Shown here: positions 27,600 to 42,236 of the stretch, one piece after another
How the letters are laid out: every line of letters starts with the position of its first letter
Numbering within the stretch: the first letter of the stretch is position 1
Assembly: GCA_038501195.1 (NCBI GenBank)
Contig: JBBPUQ010000002.1
Location: 6,029,001-6,093,000 of the forward strand
Source: Nemania diffusa
Taxonomy: Eukaryota; Ascomycota; Sordariomycetes; Xylariales; Xylariaceae
DNA length: 64,000 nt
Reading direction: 5' to 3'
Translations under genes and position numbers: made by a program
Notes under the pieces: model-generated
Databases searched by the model: none
What the model was told of the DNA's origin: nothing
What the model saw: only the letters and a program-made list of their open reading frames with translations

Positions 27600-29563
27600 A
27601 GTATGTTTTTGTTTTATTACAAGCTATGCAATTAATAGTACAAATTTTGTTGTTAAAATATAATATAATTACTACTTCTTTAATATAAGTTAATAATTAT
27701 TTCAACAGTTTAAGCTTTAAATGTTTAAGCTACTAGTACTAGTAATATAAGCTTGTTTTAACTTTTAACTTTTTTATATAAAAATTTAACAAATTTTTTC
27801 GTATATAAAAAGTATAAGCTATAAATTGTACTAAAAAATATTTTATTATATATTAGTTATATATATAAGTTAAAAAGTATAGAAGCACTTTTTAACAGTG
27901 CTTTAAAAAATCAAACTTAAGTTTATTTTTTTAATAAACTTTTATACAGTTTAAAGTTTGTAAAAACATTAAATTTGTAGCTATTTTTAAACAATAAACT
28001 ATATTATATAGCTTATATATAATATATTTTTTTAAGTTTTAAATTTTTATATTGATTTTTTTATAGCTATATATATAAATCGTATTATTTTTTGCTATTA
28101 TTATATTTTTAAAGTTAGTTTTTTTTAAGTTTAAAAAGTGATTTAATATATTAAAAATATATAACAAAGCTTTTAAGTTTATTATAGCTAAATTTTTTAG
28201 TAAATAAATTAATAAGCTTTTTTTTTGTAAACTAAAAGTGTTTTTAATTTAAACTATTAAAAGCTTTAAAAATTAATTTTTTTTTTTTGTAGCTTTAAGC
28301 TTGTTTTTTTTAAGCTTTTTTTTTTTGCGCTGTTATTTTATATGTTTTATTGCTTGTTTTATAGCTTTATTAATATTTAGTTATAGTTTAGCAATTTTTT
28401 TAATAGTTATGTTCAAAATTTAATTGTTAAGTTTATTTTTAAAAAAAGTAAACTAATATTTAGCTACTAAATAACGTTTATAATATATTATATAGTTAAT
28501 AATATTAAAATTTTTTTTTTCGTTATTTGTACAAATGTTTGTTTTAAAGTGCTTACAAAAGTTATTTTGTAAACTTTTTTAAATATTTTTTTGTTGCTTG
28601 CTTCGTTTAAAATTGCTATAGCGTTTTTGTTTTTTTTTTTTTTAACAAAACTGTTTTTAATAATTTTGTTACTTTTAGTTAGCAAACTTGTTTTTATTTT
28701 GTTTTTTTTGAAATATAAAAAATGCTTTTTTTTTTATAAGCTTTTTACTAGTTTTTATAACATTTAAAACTACTACTTTGTAGCATAGTTTAAAAGCTAT
28801 AATATAATAACTTAATATACTGCTAATAATTTTAGCGCTATAAACATTTTAAAATTTAGTAGTTTAAACAGAATAAATAGTTTAAAAAGCTTTTTTAAAG
28901 TTAGTAATAAGCTTAAAAAGTTCAGTAATATTAGCGCTTTTAATATTTGTTTTAATAATTTTATTTAGTTATTTGTTAGTTTATTTAGCAAAGTTTTTAA
29001 TAAGTTTTATTGCTGTTAAATATATAAAGTTTTTATATTTTTGTTTATATTTAAACTTAAAAACTTGTTATATTATTATATCGAATTTTTTTAATTTATT
29101 ATATTATTTATCGATTATTTTGTTTGTTTTTATATATGTTAATTTATAGTTAAAATATATTGTTTTATATATTTATTCAGTAAGTTTAGTAAGTTTTGTT
29201 TAATAAATATTATAATGTTTTATTACTATATTGTAGCTTTGTTTAGTAGCTAAATAAAGTGTTTGCTAAAAAGTAATAAGTTCGATAATTAATATACCGA
29301 AAAAGTCGGCGTTTGTATTTGCAAATTTTACTATCGCTAGTACGCTTGGCTGCTTTAGTTAAAAAGCTTGTATAAGTCTAAAAACTAAGTAAGTCTATAA
29401 ATCTTTATTACGTATTTTTGCAATAAAGTCTTTTTTTTATAAGTAAAAGTTATTAAAAAAGTAAAAAGTAATTGCAGTAAAAATTGCTATTTTAACAATT
29501 TTGTTAGTTATATATATATAGTTTGTTATTTAATAAAGTATAAAAATTAATAAAACTTTTAAT
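27600..29563 (-). pseudogene. RT-C 5' internal region (gag/protease expected)
   Basis: This follows the 5' LTR on the minus strand. A 65-codon stop-free stretch at 28488-28685, rich in lysine and with few mutated codons, runs in the sense direction where Gag or protease would lie. I see no zinc knuckle or protease motif, so its identity is positional. The sequence from 29270 to 29400 keeps unusually many C and G, including CG pairs. Confidence 0.5.
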
Positions 29564-29747
29564 TGTTAAATTTAATATATATACTTTTGTGTTATATTAG
29601 TAACTAGTTTTAATTTGAAGCAATTATTTAACAAGCTTTTTTTGTGCGTTGTATAAACTACTTAATATTAGCTACATCATTTATATAATTAATACGCGCT
29701 TTTTACGCACGGGCTTTAAGCTTTTTAAAAAAGGCTTAAATTTAACA
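29564..29747 (-). repeat. RT-C LTR, right copy (5' LTR in the sense orientation)
   Basis: This is a 184-bp partner of 22413-22596. It keeps C and G at many positions where the left copy has T or A, for instance in the stretch ACGCACGGG at 29705-29713, while the left copy is better preserved at its own start. Confidence 0.95.
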
Positions 29748-29752
29748 ATATA

Positions 29753-30011
29753 TAACTAGGACTTAAATTAGAACTTTTATCAAATAACTAAATAAATAAA
29801 AAATACAAGAATTTACTAGGATCTATAAAACCCACAAGTCCCACATATACATACATGTAAATAACTTGTGTATAACTTTTTTAGTCGTATTTTCTTTTGT
29901 AAAATATATATATAAATCAATATAGAACTTTAGAACTTAAAAATAAACCTTAAATTTTATAAATTACTTTAAATTTTTTTATATATATATATATAAAAAG
30001 TTCTATTAACA
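29753..30011 (+). repeat. RT-B 3' LTR, second part
   Basis: This resumes the RT-B LTR immediately after the RT-C target duplication and ends CTATTAACA. It keeps more C and G than the 5' LTR. It is followed by AATTT (30012-30016), matching the bases before the 5' LTR. Confidence 0.92.
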
Positions 30012-30016
30012 AATTT

Positions 30017-32275
30017 TAATATTTGTTTTAAAAATAGTTTTAATAGTTTTTTAATTAATTTAAATTATTTAAATTATTTAAATAATAATATTATTGTTTG
30101 ATTTTTTTTTTAATTTTTAAGTTTTTAATAATTAATAAATATTTATTATTAAATTTAATAACTAAATTAGCTATATTTTTTATAAATAATATTTAAAAAT
30201 ATTATTTGTTAAATTAATTTTTATATATATTTTTTTTTAAATTAAATATTTTAAAAATAGCTTTTTATTTATATATAATAACTATTACTATAGTATTATT
30301 TTAATTTTATAAAATATAAAAGTGTTATTATTTTTATTTATAAAAATTTGTTTAAATAATTAATATTATTTATTAAAAAAGTTTAAACTTTTAAATATTA
30401 AAAATAAATATATAATAAAAATTATATAATAAATATATTAATATTATTAAAAATTAAATTTATAAGCTAATTTGTTAACTTTATAAATAATAATAAAAAA
30501 ATTTATTTATTATATTAACTATTTTTATAATAGTTTTTTTAATAAAAAATATTTTTTATAAAGTTTAAAATAAAATTTAACACTAATTTTAAATTATATA
30601 AAATTATATTTATTATTATTTTTAATTTTAATATTTTCTTAATATATAAATTAATAAAATTTAAAATTAAAAACTAATTTATTTAAACTATAATTAATAA
30701 CTAATATTTTAATATTATTAAAATTATATTAAAATATTATAATAATATTAATTTATAAAATATTATATTATATTATAATATAGTAATATATAGTTATTTT
30801 AATGTTTTAATGTTATTTTATATTAAAATTATTTATTTATAAATAATAGTTAATAAATATTTTTAATATTATTTTTATTTATATTTATAAAGTTTGTTAA
30901 AAGTTAAATATAAATTTAAAATTTTAATTTAAAATACTTTTTTAAAATAGTTTTTAATTATATAAAAAAAAAAATTTAATAATTATAAATAAAATTATTT
31001 AAAATTAATATATATTTTTAAAAAGATTTATATATTATTATAAATAAACTATTATAAATATTACATTTTTTAATAGTTTAAAAAATATTAACTAATAAAA
31101 TATATAAAAGTTTAATAATAAAATTTATAACAATAATATAATTAAATATAACTAACTTTTAAATAAGTTTAAGCTTTTTTCATGTTTTATATTTATTTAT
31201 TATATTTTTAGAACATTATAAATAATAGCAAATATAATTAAACTTTTATTTAAATATATTATAAAACATAAAGTTTTAAAAATTATAAAAAATATATTTA
31301 AACTTAAAGTAGTATTATTTATTATAAATTATTTTTAAAACATGTTTTTAATATATTATTACAATATATAAATATTGTTTATTTTATAAATATATAAAAT
31401 AAAATAACAATTATTTATTAAGTTTATAAAAAAAAAATATTGTTAATTAATTTTTTATAATAAAATATATTAAAAGTTAATATTGTTGTTATAATTTTAT
31501 TATTATTTTAATAAATTATAAATAATTAATATATTTTTAAATAAAGCTTTATTATTATTAATTATTAATAAAAATAAAAATATTTATAATATATTAAAAA
31601 TTATTAATAATATTTTTTAAAATTTATATATTTAAATTTTATAATATAACGCTATTTAATAAAAATAATCAAATAAAAAGCTATAAAAATATATTAAAAA
31701 TAAAAGCTATTATAAGTTTTATATTTAATTTTGTTATATTAACAAATTAAAAGTTTGTTTAATTAACAGTATTTTTAATAGCTTTATAATTAATAAAAAC
31801 TATTATTAATATAATATAAAATAATATTTAAATTTAAAGCTACTAGTAATTTTATATTAATTTTAACATTTTTAATTTTATAATATTATATTTTAACTTT
31901 ATTTAAATTAAAACTTTATTTAAAAATTAAATAAAATATATAATATTTATAAAAATATATTAGTTATTTTAAATATTATTAAAGTAAAAAACTATAATAT
32001 TATATTTATATTTATAAAAATTATTAAATTTAACAAAAAAAAACCATTAATAATTTTAATAAATAAAATAAACGATATTAATAAATTAAAATTATAAAAA
32101 ATAAAAAACTAACTTTTTTTATATTATTAAATTAAAAATAACTTTAATAATTTATTATTTTTAAATAATTATAGTTTTAAAAATTACTTTGTTTTTATAG
32201 CTTTTAATAAATAAACAAGTTTTTATTTAGATAAAAAAAAAGTTTTTATTAATATTAAAAAATAAATTTATAATA
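30017..32275. repeat. T1 copy 2, right part
   Basis: This aligns with T1 copy 1 from about 10.77 to 13.045 kb. It ends at the same position in the family as copy 1 but runs into different sequence, which supports a genuine terminus. No coding relic was recognised. Confidence 0.75.
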
Positions 32276-34817
32276 TAAATTAATTAAACTAATATATATT
32301 TTTAAATTAACTAAATTTATTAATTAAATTAATTTATAAATAGCTTTTATTTAATTTTTTATAAAAGTTATTTTAAAATTATTTAAACTAAAATTAAAAA
32401 ATTAAATAAAAAAATATTTAATAAAAAATTTATTTAATTTAAAACTTAATTTAATATTTTTAAATATATTAAAAACATTAATAATATATTTAATATATTT
32501 ATAAATAATATAAAAGTAGATAATAATATTATTAATATAAATTAATAAATATTAAATATAAAATAATGATTTATTATTTATAAACTATTAAATAAAACTA
32601 AAGCTATTATAAAAACTTATTAATAAAACTATAATTATTTAATTAATATAATATATTTTAATTAAATAAAAATTAATAAAAAAATTTCAAATAGTTTATT
32701 ATTATAATATATATATAGCTATAAAGTTTTATAATAATAAATTTTTAAATTAATAATAAATAAATATTAAATATAACGATTTTATTTATATATTATAAAT
32801 TAATAATTTTTTATAAATATTATTAATTATTTATTATATAATAAAAACAACACATTTAAAAAAAATTAAAAGTTTTATAAAATTTAATTTGTTATTTTTA
32901 TATATTTTATTAAAAATTTTATTAAATAATATTTAATTTTTAAATTTAAAAAATATAAAATTTTACAATAGTTATAATTTAATTTTGCTTGCTTTTAATA
33001 AATTTAATATATATTATATTATTTTTATTTATTTTAATAATGCTTTATATATACTATATTTTATAACATTTAAAAAACATTTAAAAATATTTTATAATAA
33101 TAAATTTAGTTAAATATATATAATCGTTATTTTTAATATAAATAAATAGCATATTTTAAAAATAACATATATTAAAAAAAATACTGCTATATTTTTAGTT
33201 TTATAATATTTATAAATTATGTTTTAAATATTTTTAAAATTAACATTTAAGTTTTAAAAAGCAAATAAAGTTTTATTTAATAAATTAAATTGCAATATTA
33301 TTTAAAAAATTTTTATTAAATTAAAAGTTTTTATAAATATTGCTATATTTATAGCTATAAAATTAATTTTATTTTATAATATAAAAATATATTAATTTTA
33401 ATTATAGTTTTTACTAGTATTTAATTTTATTTTTTAATAAATATAAATTAATTAGTTAATATAATTAATAAAAAAAATTATTTTAAAACTTGTTATAAAT
33501 AATAATACTGCAATAGTATTATTAAAAAAAAGTTAAAAATTATAGCTACATTTAAAGCTATTAATATTCGCTTTTAATAAATTAATATATAAAACTATTA
33601 ACACTATTACAATATAAACAAAAATGATAATATTAACAATAATAATAATATATTGTTTAATAAAATTACTTTTTTAAATAAATTGTATTAAAATAATAAA
33701 AAAAATATAAAAAAAATTTTTTTTTTTAATATTTTTATAAAGTTTTTATAAAATAATATAAATAAAAAAATCAATAATTATTAAATTAATATTTATAAAC
33801 TTTATATTAAAAAAAACATTAAATTTAAAATTATTTATAACTTATATAATAATTTTAATAATATTTATTTTATTAAAACTATTAATGTTATTATAAAATT
33901 AAAAAAGAAAAATTATACATTTTATTAAAATAATAAAATTGCTAATATTATATATTATTTAAAATAAACTTTCAACTATAACAATATTAAAAATATAAAT
34001 AAATAACTATTTCAAATTTGCTATTATAATAAAACAACTAATATTAAAATAAATAAATATAAAGTTAATATTATTATTTATAGTTATATAAACTTATAAA
34101 TAAATATAAAAAACAAAATAATTAGTTTAATTAATTAATTTTATATTAAAATTAGCTAATATTATATTAAATATATTATTTATAAAAGAAACTTCTTTTA
34201 TATTAAATTAAAATTAATTATTTACAACATTAAATATAATTGCAAAAATATTTATAAAACAATATTATATAATATAACATAAAAAAAATATAATATAATA
34301 ATCAAATTAATAATTTTAAATATAACATTATAACAATAAAAGTTTTAAATTAAATATTATAAAAACATTTTTTAAAAAAAGTATATTATAAAAATTAAAT
34401 AAATAAAAGTTAAACTGTTTTTTTTTTATTTAAATATTTAATAAAATTTTTTTTTTAACTTTTTTATTAATTAAAATTAAAATTTTGTTTTAAATATTAA
34501 AATATATATTATTATTAATTTGTTAAAACTTAATTTATTAATAAAATAATTAATAACAAAGTTATTAAATATAATAAAATAATTTATTATAATTATAACT
34601 ATAATTAATATTTTTATAAAAGTTAATATAATTATTTTTTTAATTAAATTAATATAAATTATAATTAAAGTTATTATTACAATTAAAAAATTTATTATAA
34701 TTATTGTTATAATAATTATTATATTATTAATAAAAGTTATAAAACTTATATTTATATTAATAGTTATAAAAGCTTTTAAATTAATAACTATTTTAGTTTA
34801 TATTATTAAAAAGCTTT
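32276..34817. other. Unassigned AT-rich sequence
   Basis: I found no repeat partner in the window and no motif. Around 33.9-34.4 kb the plus strand gives a reading with fewer stops than usual and scattered Cys, Tyr and Asn codons, which may be a decayed transposon protein, but no family could be named. It ends at the RT-A2 LTR. Confidence 0.4.
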
Positions 34818-35043
34818 TAATATAAACAAATATAAAAGTTTTAAAAAATAAGTTTTTTAAAACTACTTTATATATATTTCTAATATTAAGTTTATTTAAA
34901 ACTAGCTTATATTAATAAATTAAATAAATAAAAAAAACTTTTAAGTTTTTTTTTATAATTTAAGTTTATAAGTTTATTTTTTTTAATTTATATTATATTT
35001 TTATAAACTTAAATATAAATATTATTTATAATAAATTATATTA
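34818..35043 (-). repeat. RT-A2 terminal LTR
   Basis: A 226-bp copy of the RT-A LTR in reverse orientation, very poor in C and G, starting TAATATAAAC and joined directly to RT-A internal sequence in the same order as at 8288. Confidence 0.85.
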
Positions 35044-38000
35044 AATAATATAGTAAATTTTATAATTATATAATTTTATATATATTTTTTTTTTAATAAA
35101 TTATATACTATTTATAGCATATTAATTAAAATATTTTATTTAAATTAAATTTTTATTATTTAAATACTTTAATTTTAATATATATATTATAACAAAGTTT
35201 TTTACTTTTTTAAATAATATATATATTTTTAATATTATATTATTTTGTTTAAATTAAATCTTTATTATTTAAATATAATAATTAATTATTATTAAAAGTT
35301 TTATAAATAAATATAAAAATATATTTAATTATAACTAATATTTATAATATTTTTAATTAATAGTTTTTTAAATATTAATTTATTTTATATTTAAATAGTA
35401 ACAAATATATTAAAATTTTATTATATATAATTAAATTTAGTGTTATTTTTTTTTTTTTTTTTTGTTTTTATAATTTAAGTTGTTATATATTTATTTTATT
35501 AATTAAATAATTATATATAATTTATTAATTTATATATATATATTTATTTAATTAATAATTAATAATTAAAATATTTTTATAATATTTATATTATATTTTA
35601 TATTTTGAAAAAATATTTTTGCTTTATTTTTTTATTATATTAATATAATTTTTCAATAATTTTATTTATTTTATTATATTATTTTGTTATATTTTTATTA
35701 AATATATTAAACAAAAATATATAAAAAATATATTTATAAAAAAAAACAAAAGTTTTTTTATAATTAAAAAGTTTTATTTATTTATTATTATTAAAAGTTT
35801 TATATTAAAATTAATTAAATTTAATATAATCAAACTTTTATAATAGTTTAATTTTTATTTATAATTAAAACTTTATAGCAATATTACTTAAATGTTTTAA
35901 AAATTTTAAAAGTTTTAATTTTAACTTTTTATATATATAGCTATATATAAAATAAAAATTATAAATTATAAATAATATATTATTTAAGTTTAATATAAAT
36001 AAAAATATAAATATTAAAATAAAAACAATATTTTAAAAATTTAGTAATAATTATTATATTTAAAAATATTTTTAAAATAAATTTAATAATTAAAAAAAAA
36101 AAAAACTTATAAAATAATTAAAATATTTAATATAATATATAAATATATAATAAATAAAAAAAAATATTTTTATTTTATAAAATATAATAAATATAATAGT
36201 AAATAATATATAAATAATTATAACAAAATTTATAATTTAATAATAAATAATTATAAATTTTATAATATTATTATAATAATAACTAAATTAAGTTTTAAAA
36301 TATTAATATTAATTATAAATTATAATAATATTATTAATTATTTTAATTATATTTATAATAATTTTATTAATTTATATATATTATTTATATTTATATAGTT
36401 TTTATTTTTATTTATAAATAAATTTTATAAAAAAAACAAATTTTTTATTATAAAAAATATTTTAAAAAATAAAATATATTTTATTGTTAACTTTTATATT
36501 AAAAATAAATATAAAAAAGTTTATAATTATATAAATATTAAAAAAATATTTTTTTAAAAATTTATTAATATTAATAATAAAGTTTATTAATTTAATAATA
36601 ACTATTATAAATATATTTATATAATATATATTTATAATATTAAATAATATATTTTTTTTAGTTATAATTATTTTATTTATTTAATTTAATATTAAATTAT
36701 AACTAGTTATAAAAAGATTATTTAATAAATTATATAAAAATATTTTATATAATAGTTTGTTATAATATTTTATTATATATTAATATTAGTTTTAATTTTT
36801 AATTTATAATTATAAACATTAATAATATTAAATATTTAAACTTTAATATTAATTGTTTAAAGTTATTAAGTTTAAAAAAAATTTAATAATAATAATAAAA
36901 ATAAAAATAACAATAATAATAATTTATTAAATTATAACTTTAATAATAACAAAAATAATATATTATTTTTTTTATTTATTTAATTTTTTAATTTTATAAA
37001 AAAAATACTAACTTTATAATTTAATAAATATAATAATATTTTTAATTTTATTAATATTAATTTTTAATATTAATATTATTTTAAATAAATAAATATTAAT
37101 TAGTTTAAATTTAATTAAAAAAATTATAATAATATTAATATAGTTATTAATAATAATAAATTAATTTTTATTAATATATATTATTTTATTAAACGATTTA
37201 ACTTTTTTATAAAAAAATTTAAAATTAATTAAAAAAATATTTATTAAATTTTAACTTTATAATAAATTTTTTTAATTAAATTAATAATTTTATAATAAAC
37301 TATTAAATTAATTATAAAAATTAAAATAAATTTTTATATTTAAAAATTAAATAATTAATTTTTAATATAGTTTATAATAATAATTAAAAAATTTAATTAA
37401 AATATTTTTATATTATTAAATATATTATATAATAAAATAATAATAATATATTAAAGCAATAAAAATTTTTAATAAAAATAATAATAATTAATATAAAATC
37501 ATAATAACTATTTATATATATATAAATTTAAATATTAAAAATTATTTATATTTTTTTAAAAATAATAATATTTTAATAAAATATATATTATATATTATTA
37601 AAATAAAACTTTTAATTATAATAATAGTTGTTTAAAAGTTTTATTTTTATTAATATAATTGTTAAAAAACTAAATAAAATAATAAAAATTAAATATTTTT
37701 TTAATTATAATATAAAAATAATAAACTTTTATAAAAAAAAAAAAAGCTTTAAATATAAAAATAGTTATAATAAATATTAAAATAAATATTAAAAAAACAA
37801 AAAAAAATTTAAACTTATATAATATAAAAAAAAAAAACTTTAGCTTTTTTATTAAGTTTTTTATTTTTAAACTTAAATTTAAATAATAAAATATTTATTA
37901 TAATTAATTATAATATTATATATAAATATTATAATAAAACTTTCAACTTAATTAAAAAATATAACTAATATATATAAAAATATATTAAAATTTTTTTTAA

Positions 38001-41000
38001 ATATATTATATATATATTATTTATATATTTAGTTATATATATATATAAATAATATTATATTTTATTTTTTATAAAAAACAACTTATTTTATTATTTAAAA
38101 ATTTATATAAAATAATTAAATTTTTTATTTATTTTAAATATTATTTTTTTATATTTAATTATAATTTTAAAAATATAATTAATTTAAAAAATAAACTTAT
38201 TATTTTTAAATTATAATAAGTTTTTTTACAATTTTATAAATTTAAAACAATATATTAAATAATTAATAATATATTTTAATACTTTATAATTATTACTAAA
38301 AAAAAAACTTAATAAAAATAATTATATAATTTATTTCAATTTAAAAATAACTTATATTTTTATTATTAAAAAATTATTTAATTAATTTAAATTTATTATT
38401 AAAATAAAAAATAATAAATTTAACAATATAAATAATAAAAAATATATTATATAAAATAAATTAAGTTTAAATTTTATTTATTAAAATATAATAAATATAA
38501 ATTTTTAAAACTAATAAAATTTAAAAAGTTAAATTAAATATTAAATTATAATATAAAATTAATTTTATTATTTAAAAATAAATTTTTAAATTTTTATAAA
38601 ATTAAAATTAATTATTATATTAATATAATAATTTTTGTTAATATATATAATTTTAAATTTTTTTTTTAAATATATTTATAAATATATTTATTTGTATAAA
38701 AAGTTATTTTAATATAAAAAATATTATTTATATTAAATTTATTAATATAAATATTTATACTTTATAAACTTTTATTATTAAATAAAAACTTTATATTTAA
38801 ATTAATTTAAAAAAAATAATATAGCTATATTAATTAGTTTTATTATATTTAAGTTAATAATATTTATTAATTTATTATTAAAAATTAAAACTATTTTTAC
38901 AAAAATATAAATTAATATAATTTAAAAACAATAATATATAAATAAAAATATTTTAAAACTATAATAATAGTTATAAAATTAATAATAGCTAAAATTATTA
39001 TATTTTAAATATTTATTAATTAAAAACTAATTTTAGTTATAATTAATATAAAAAATATAAATATAAATACTATTAAAATAAATATTTATATTTTTAATAA
39101 TTTTAAACTATTTATTATTTACTATATAAATTAACTATTAACTATAACTTTTATTGTTATAGCTATAATATTAAATATATATTTAATTAATTTTAATATT
39201 ATAGCTAATTTTAATATTATAATTAATTTTAATATTATATTAAATATTAAACTAATATTAAATATTTTTTATTAGTTTTTTTAATAATATAGTTTATAAT
39301 ATAATATAAACTATTATAAATAAATAACTATTAAATATATTTTTTTAATTTAAAAAAGCTAAAATAAAAAAGCTTAAAATTAAAATTTTAAAAATAACTT
39401 TTATTTTAAAAATTTAAAAAAATTTAAAAAAAAAAAATTAAAATTTTAAATAAACAATTTATTTATATAAATAAATATATTATAATTAAAAAGATTTTAT
39501 AGCTATTAAAAAATATATTTTAAATTTAAAAAAATTAAAATATTATTAATATTTTAAAAAAACATTAAATATAAATTTTATTAATAAATAATTAATAAAA
39601 TATAAAATTAAATTTATATATATATTATTTTAATATTTAAAATTAAAAAGTAATAAATATTATATTTAATTAATTTTATAAATAAATAAACTATTTTTAT
39701 TTATTTATTTTATTTTTATAATTTAAATATATATAAAAAAAAAAGCGAATTTTTATTTAGTTATTAATTTGTAAATTTTAAATAAAATTATAATATTTAA
39801 TAATTATCTTTTATTATTATAATTTAAAATTATTTTATTAATTTAAAATAAAAAATATATTATAATAATTAATATTATATTATTTTTTATTAATTTAAAA
39901 TTTATTTAAAATATTATAATAAATTTATTATAATTAATTTTAAAAAATTAAAACAATTTATTATAACTTTAATAAATTTTTAAAATTTTTTTATTTATAT
40001 TTAAAATTTTATAAATAAATTATTATAATTATATTAAAATTTTTATTATATTTTTATTAATAATATTGTTATTTTTTTAACTATTAAAATTAAATATTTA
40101 TAATATTTATAAAATATATTTATATTATATTAAAAAAAAAATATTATTATTATTTAAAAAATTATTTATTATATATTTATAATAATAAAAAAATTAGTTA
40201 TTTTTTTAAAACTTTTAAAGTAATATTTAAATAGTAATAAATTTTTATATGTTTTTTTTTTTTATTATTTTATATTTTAATAAAAAATATATAATAATTT
40301 TTTAAAAATAAAAATAATTTATATTATATAAATATATAAATATTTAAAAACTATAGTAAAAATATTATATAATTTAATAATTATATTTATAAACTATTAT
40401 TTTATTAAAAATATTTTAAATTAAATTAAATTAAATAAAAATTTTATAAATTATATTAATAAATATTTAATAATTATATTGATTTATTTATTATAATATA
40501 AATTATAAATATATTATTTATTTAAATATTTTAATTTTATTTTTAATATATTAAATTAGTTATAAAATTTTATTACTTTAATAAATATTAAAAACAAAAT
40601 TTAATAATTTATTAAAAATTTAATTTTTAATTAAATATAGTTTATAATATTTAATATAATTATAAATAAAAAAATTAAATTTAAATTTATAATTAATTAT
40701 AATAAAGATTTTAAATATTATAAATTTTTAAAAATTATTTATAAAAATAATAAAAATATTATAAATTTTTTATATTTTAATTATTTATTTGTTATAATTA
40801 ATAAATTATAAAAAAAAATATAAACTATATATTTTAAAAAAATAAATAAATAAATTTTTAAATATAATATATAATAATAAAGATTATTTTAAATATAAAT
40901 ATATCATAATAAAGTTTAAATTATATATAATTATATTTAAAATAAAATAAATTTAAATATATTGAAAGTTTTATAATAAATATAAAATATATAATATAAA

Positions 41001-41111
41001 TAAATAAAAACTTTTAAAAAACTATTAATTTATTTAATTAAAAAATATAAAGTTAATAAAAACTATTATTATAAACTTTATTATAAAATTATTTAATCTT
41101 TTAATAAATTG

Positions 41112-41292
41112 ATATAAACAAGTATAAAAGTTTTAAAGAATAAGTTTTTTAAAACCACTTTGTATATATCTCTAGCACTAGGTTTATTTAAACCTAGCTT
41201 ATATCAATAGATTAAATAAATAAAAAAAGCTCGTAGGTTTTCTTTTTTGACTTAACTTTGCAGGTTTACTCTTTTTATAGTCAACTTTACTA
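41112..41292 (-). repeat. Solo RT-A LTR nested in RT-A2
   Basis: A 181-bp LTR starting TGATATAAAC with an internal loss of about 45 bp near its end. It is flanked by the direct duplication TAAAT (41107-41111 and 41293-41297). The empty site is visible in RT-A1 near 1350. It keeps more C and G than the surrounding element, so it arrived later. Confidence 0.92.
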
Positions 41293-41827
41293 TAAATGTT
41301 ATTTTATAACATTTAAATAAATCTTTAACTTATAATATATTAATAACTATAATATATGCTATATTTAAATATATGTTTTTTATTTCTAAAAAAAATTAAA
41401 TAAATATATTATTTATATTAAAATAAAATTTAAATTATTTATATATAAATAATTATTTAATTGTTAATTTTTAAAATTAAATAATATTTTAATTTAAATA
41501 AATTAAAAAAATAATATAGCTAAAAATATTTATTTTATAAAATAATATTTTTATAAAAATATAAAACTAATTATAAATTTTATATTAATATAAATAAAAT
41601 AAAATTATAATATAAAGTTTATATTATTATTATATTAAAAATAAACTTAAGTTTATTATTATTTTTTAAAATTTAATTTTAAACTTTAAGTTTTAAATAT
41701 AATTTATAAATAATTACAAACTAATAAAAATATTAAAATTTAAAATAATTTAATTTTTAAAACATAAATATAATTATTAATATATTTATATTAAATTATA
41801 AATTTTTAAGTTTTATTTAATATTATT

Positions 41828-41858
<31 letters not shown>

Positions 41859-41880
41859 ATTAAATAAAATCACAAACTTA

Positions 41881-41985
41881 TAATATAATAATATAATAAT
41901 ATAATAATATAATAATATAATAATATAATAATATAATAATATAATAATATAATAATATAATAATATATTAATATAATAATATAAT
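41881..41985. repeat. 8-bp satellite (AATAATAT)n, about 13 units
   Basis: A nearly perfect array of an 8-bp unit, slightly irregular at its right end. The same unit in reverse complement forms the longer array at 52570-52786. Confidence 0.95.
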
Positions 41986-42236
41986 ATATTAATTTATTAA
42001 ACTTTTTATTTATATATATAAATTTAAATTTTTAATGTTTAAGTAATTTTTAAATTAATATAATTAATTAATTAAATAATAATAATTTAAATAATATAAA
42101 TTAATATAATATATATTTAAATATATTTTTATTTTTATTTTTTTAATTATTTTTATATATATAAAAAAATTTATATATAGTTTTTATTTTTAAATTTTAA
42201 ATATTAATTAATTAGTTTATAATTTAATTAAATTAA

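Larger units (their letters stand above)
22413..29747 (-). mobile_element. RT-C: Ty1/copia LTR retrotransposon nested in the RT-B 3' LTR
   Basis: A 7335-bp element has 184-bp LTRs at both ends (22413-22596 and 29564-29747), terminal TGTTA and TAACA, and the 5-bp target duplication ATATA (22408-22412 and 29748-29752). Removing it restores the RT-B 3' LTR exactly. The sense strand is minus: integrase and reverse transcriptase relics read on the minus strand, the purine tract next to the left LTR (22597-22610 read on the minus strand) fits a polypurine tract, and the plus strand is T-rich. It is the most G+C-rich long stretch in the window and, by nesting, the youngest of the three layers here. 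All frames are broken, so it is not autonomous. Confidence 0.95.
16758..30011 (+). mobile_element. RT-B: Ty1/copia-type LTR retrotransposon, interrupted by RT-C
   Basis: The 5' LTR is 16758-17067 and starts TGTTAAACC. The 3' LTR is in two pieces, 22364-22412 and 29753-30011, ending CTATTAACA. The element is flanked by the 5-bp direct duplication AATTT (16753-16757 and 30012-30016). Without RT-C it is about 5.9 kb, a usual copia length. The sense strand is plus: an RNase H C-terminal relic lies just before the 3' LTR, an A-rich polypurine tract (about 22345-22357) adjoins that LTR, and the internal plus strand is A-rich. The internal region 17.07-22.0 kb has no surviving open frame. It is inserted in T1 copy 2. 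Confidence 0.92.
34818..41610. mobile_element. RT-A2: inverted, end-truncated RT-A retrotransposon
   Basis: The reverse complement aligns with RT-A1 from its right LTR back to about position 750. For example 37.8 kb matches 5.3 kb, 39.2 kb matches 3.9 kb and 41.05 kb matches 1.4 kb. About 250 bp equivalent to 1010-1260 of RT-A1 are missing. One LTR is present (34818-35043); the other end stops near 41610 without an LTR. A solo LTR is nested at 41112-41292. It is more heavily mutated than RT-A1 and no coding remains. The missing end may be the piece called RT-A3. Confidence 0.82.

Noticed and set aside
28488..28685. 65-codon lysine-rich open frame on the minus strand
   Set aside because: It is probably a Gag or protease remnant of RT-C. 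It has no motif, and lysine richness is expected from A-rich sequence.
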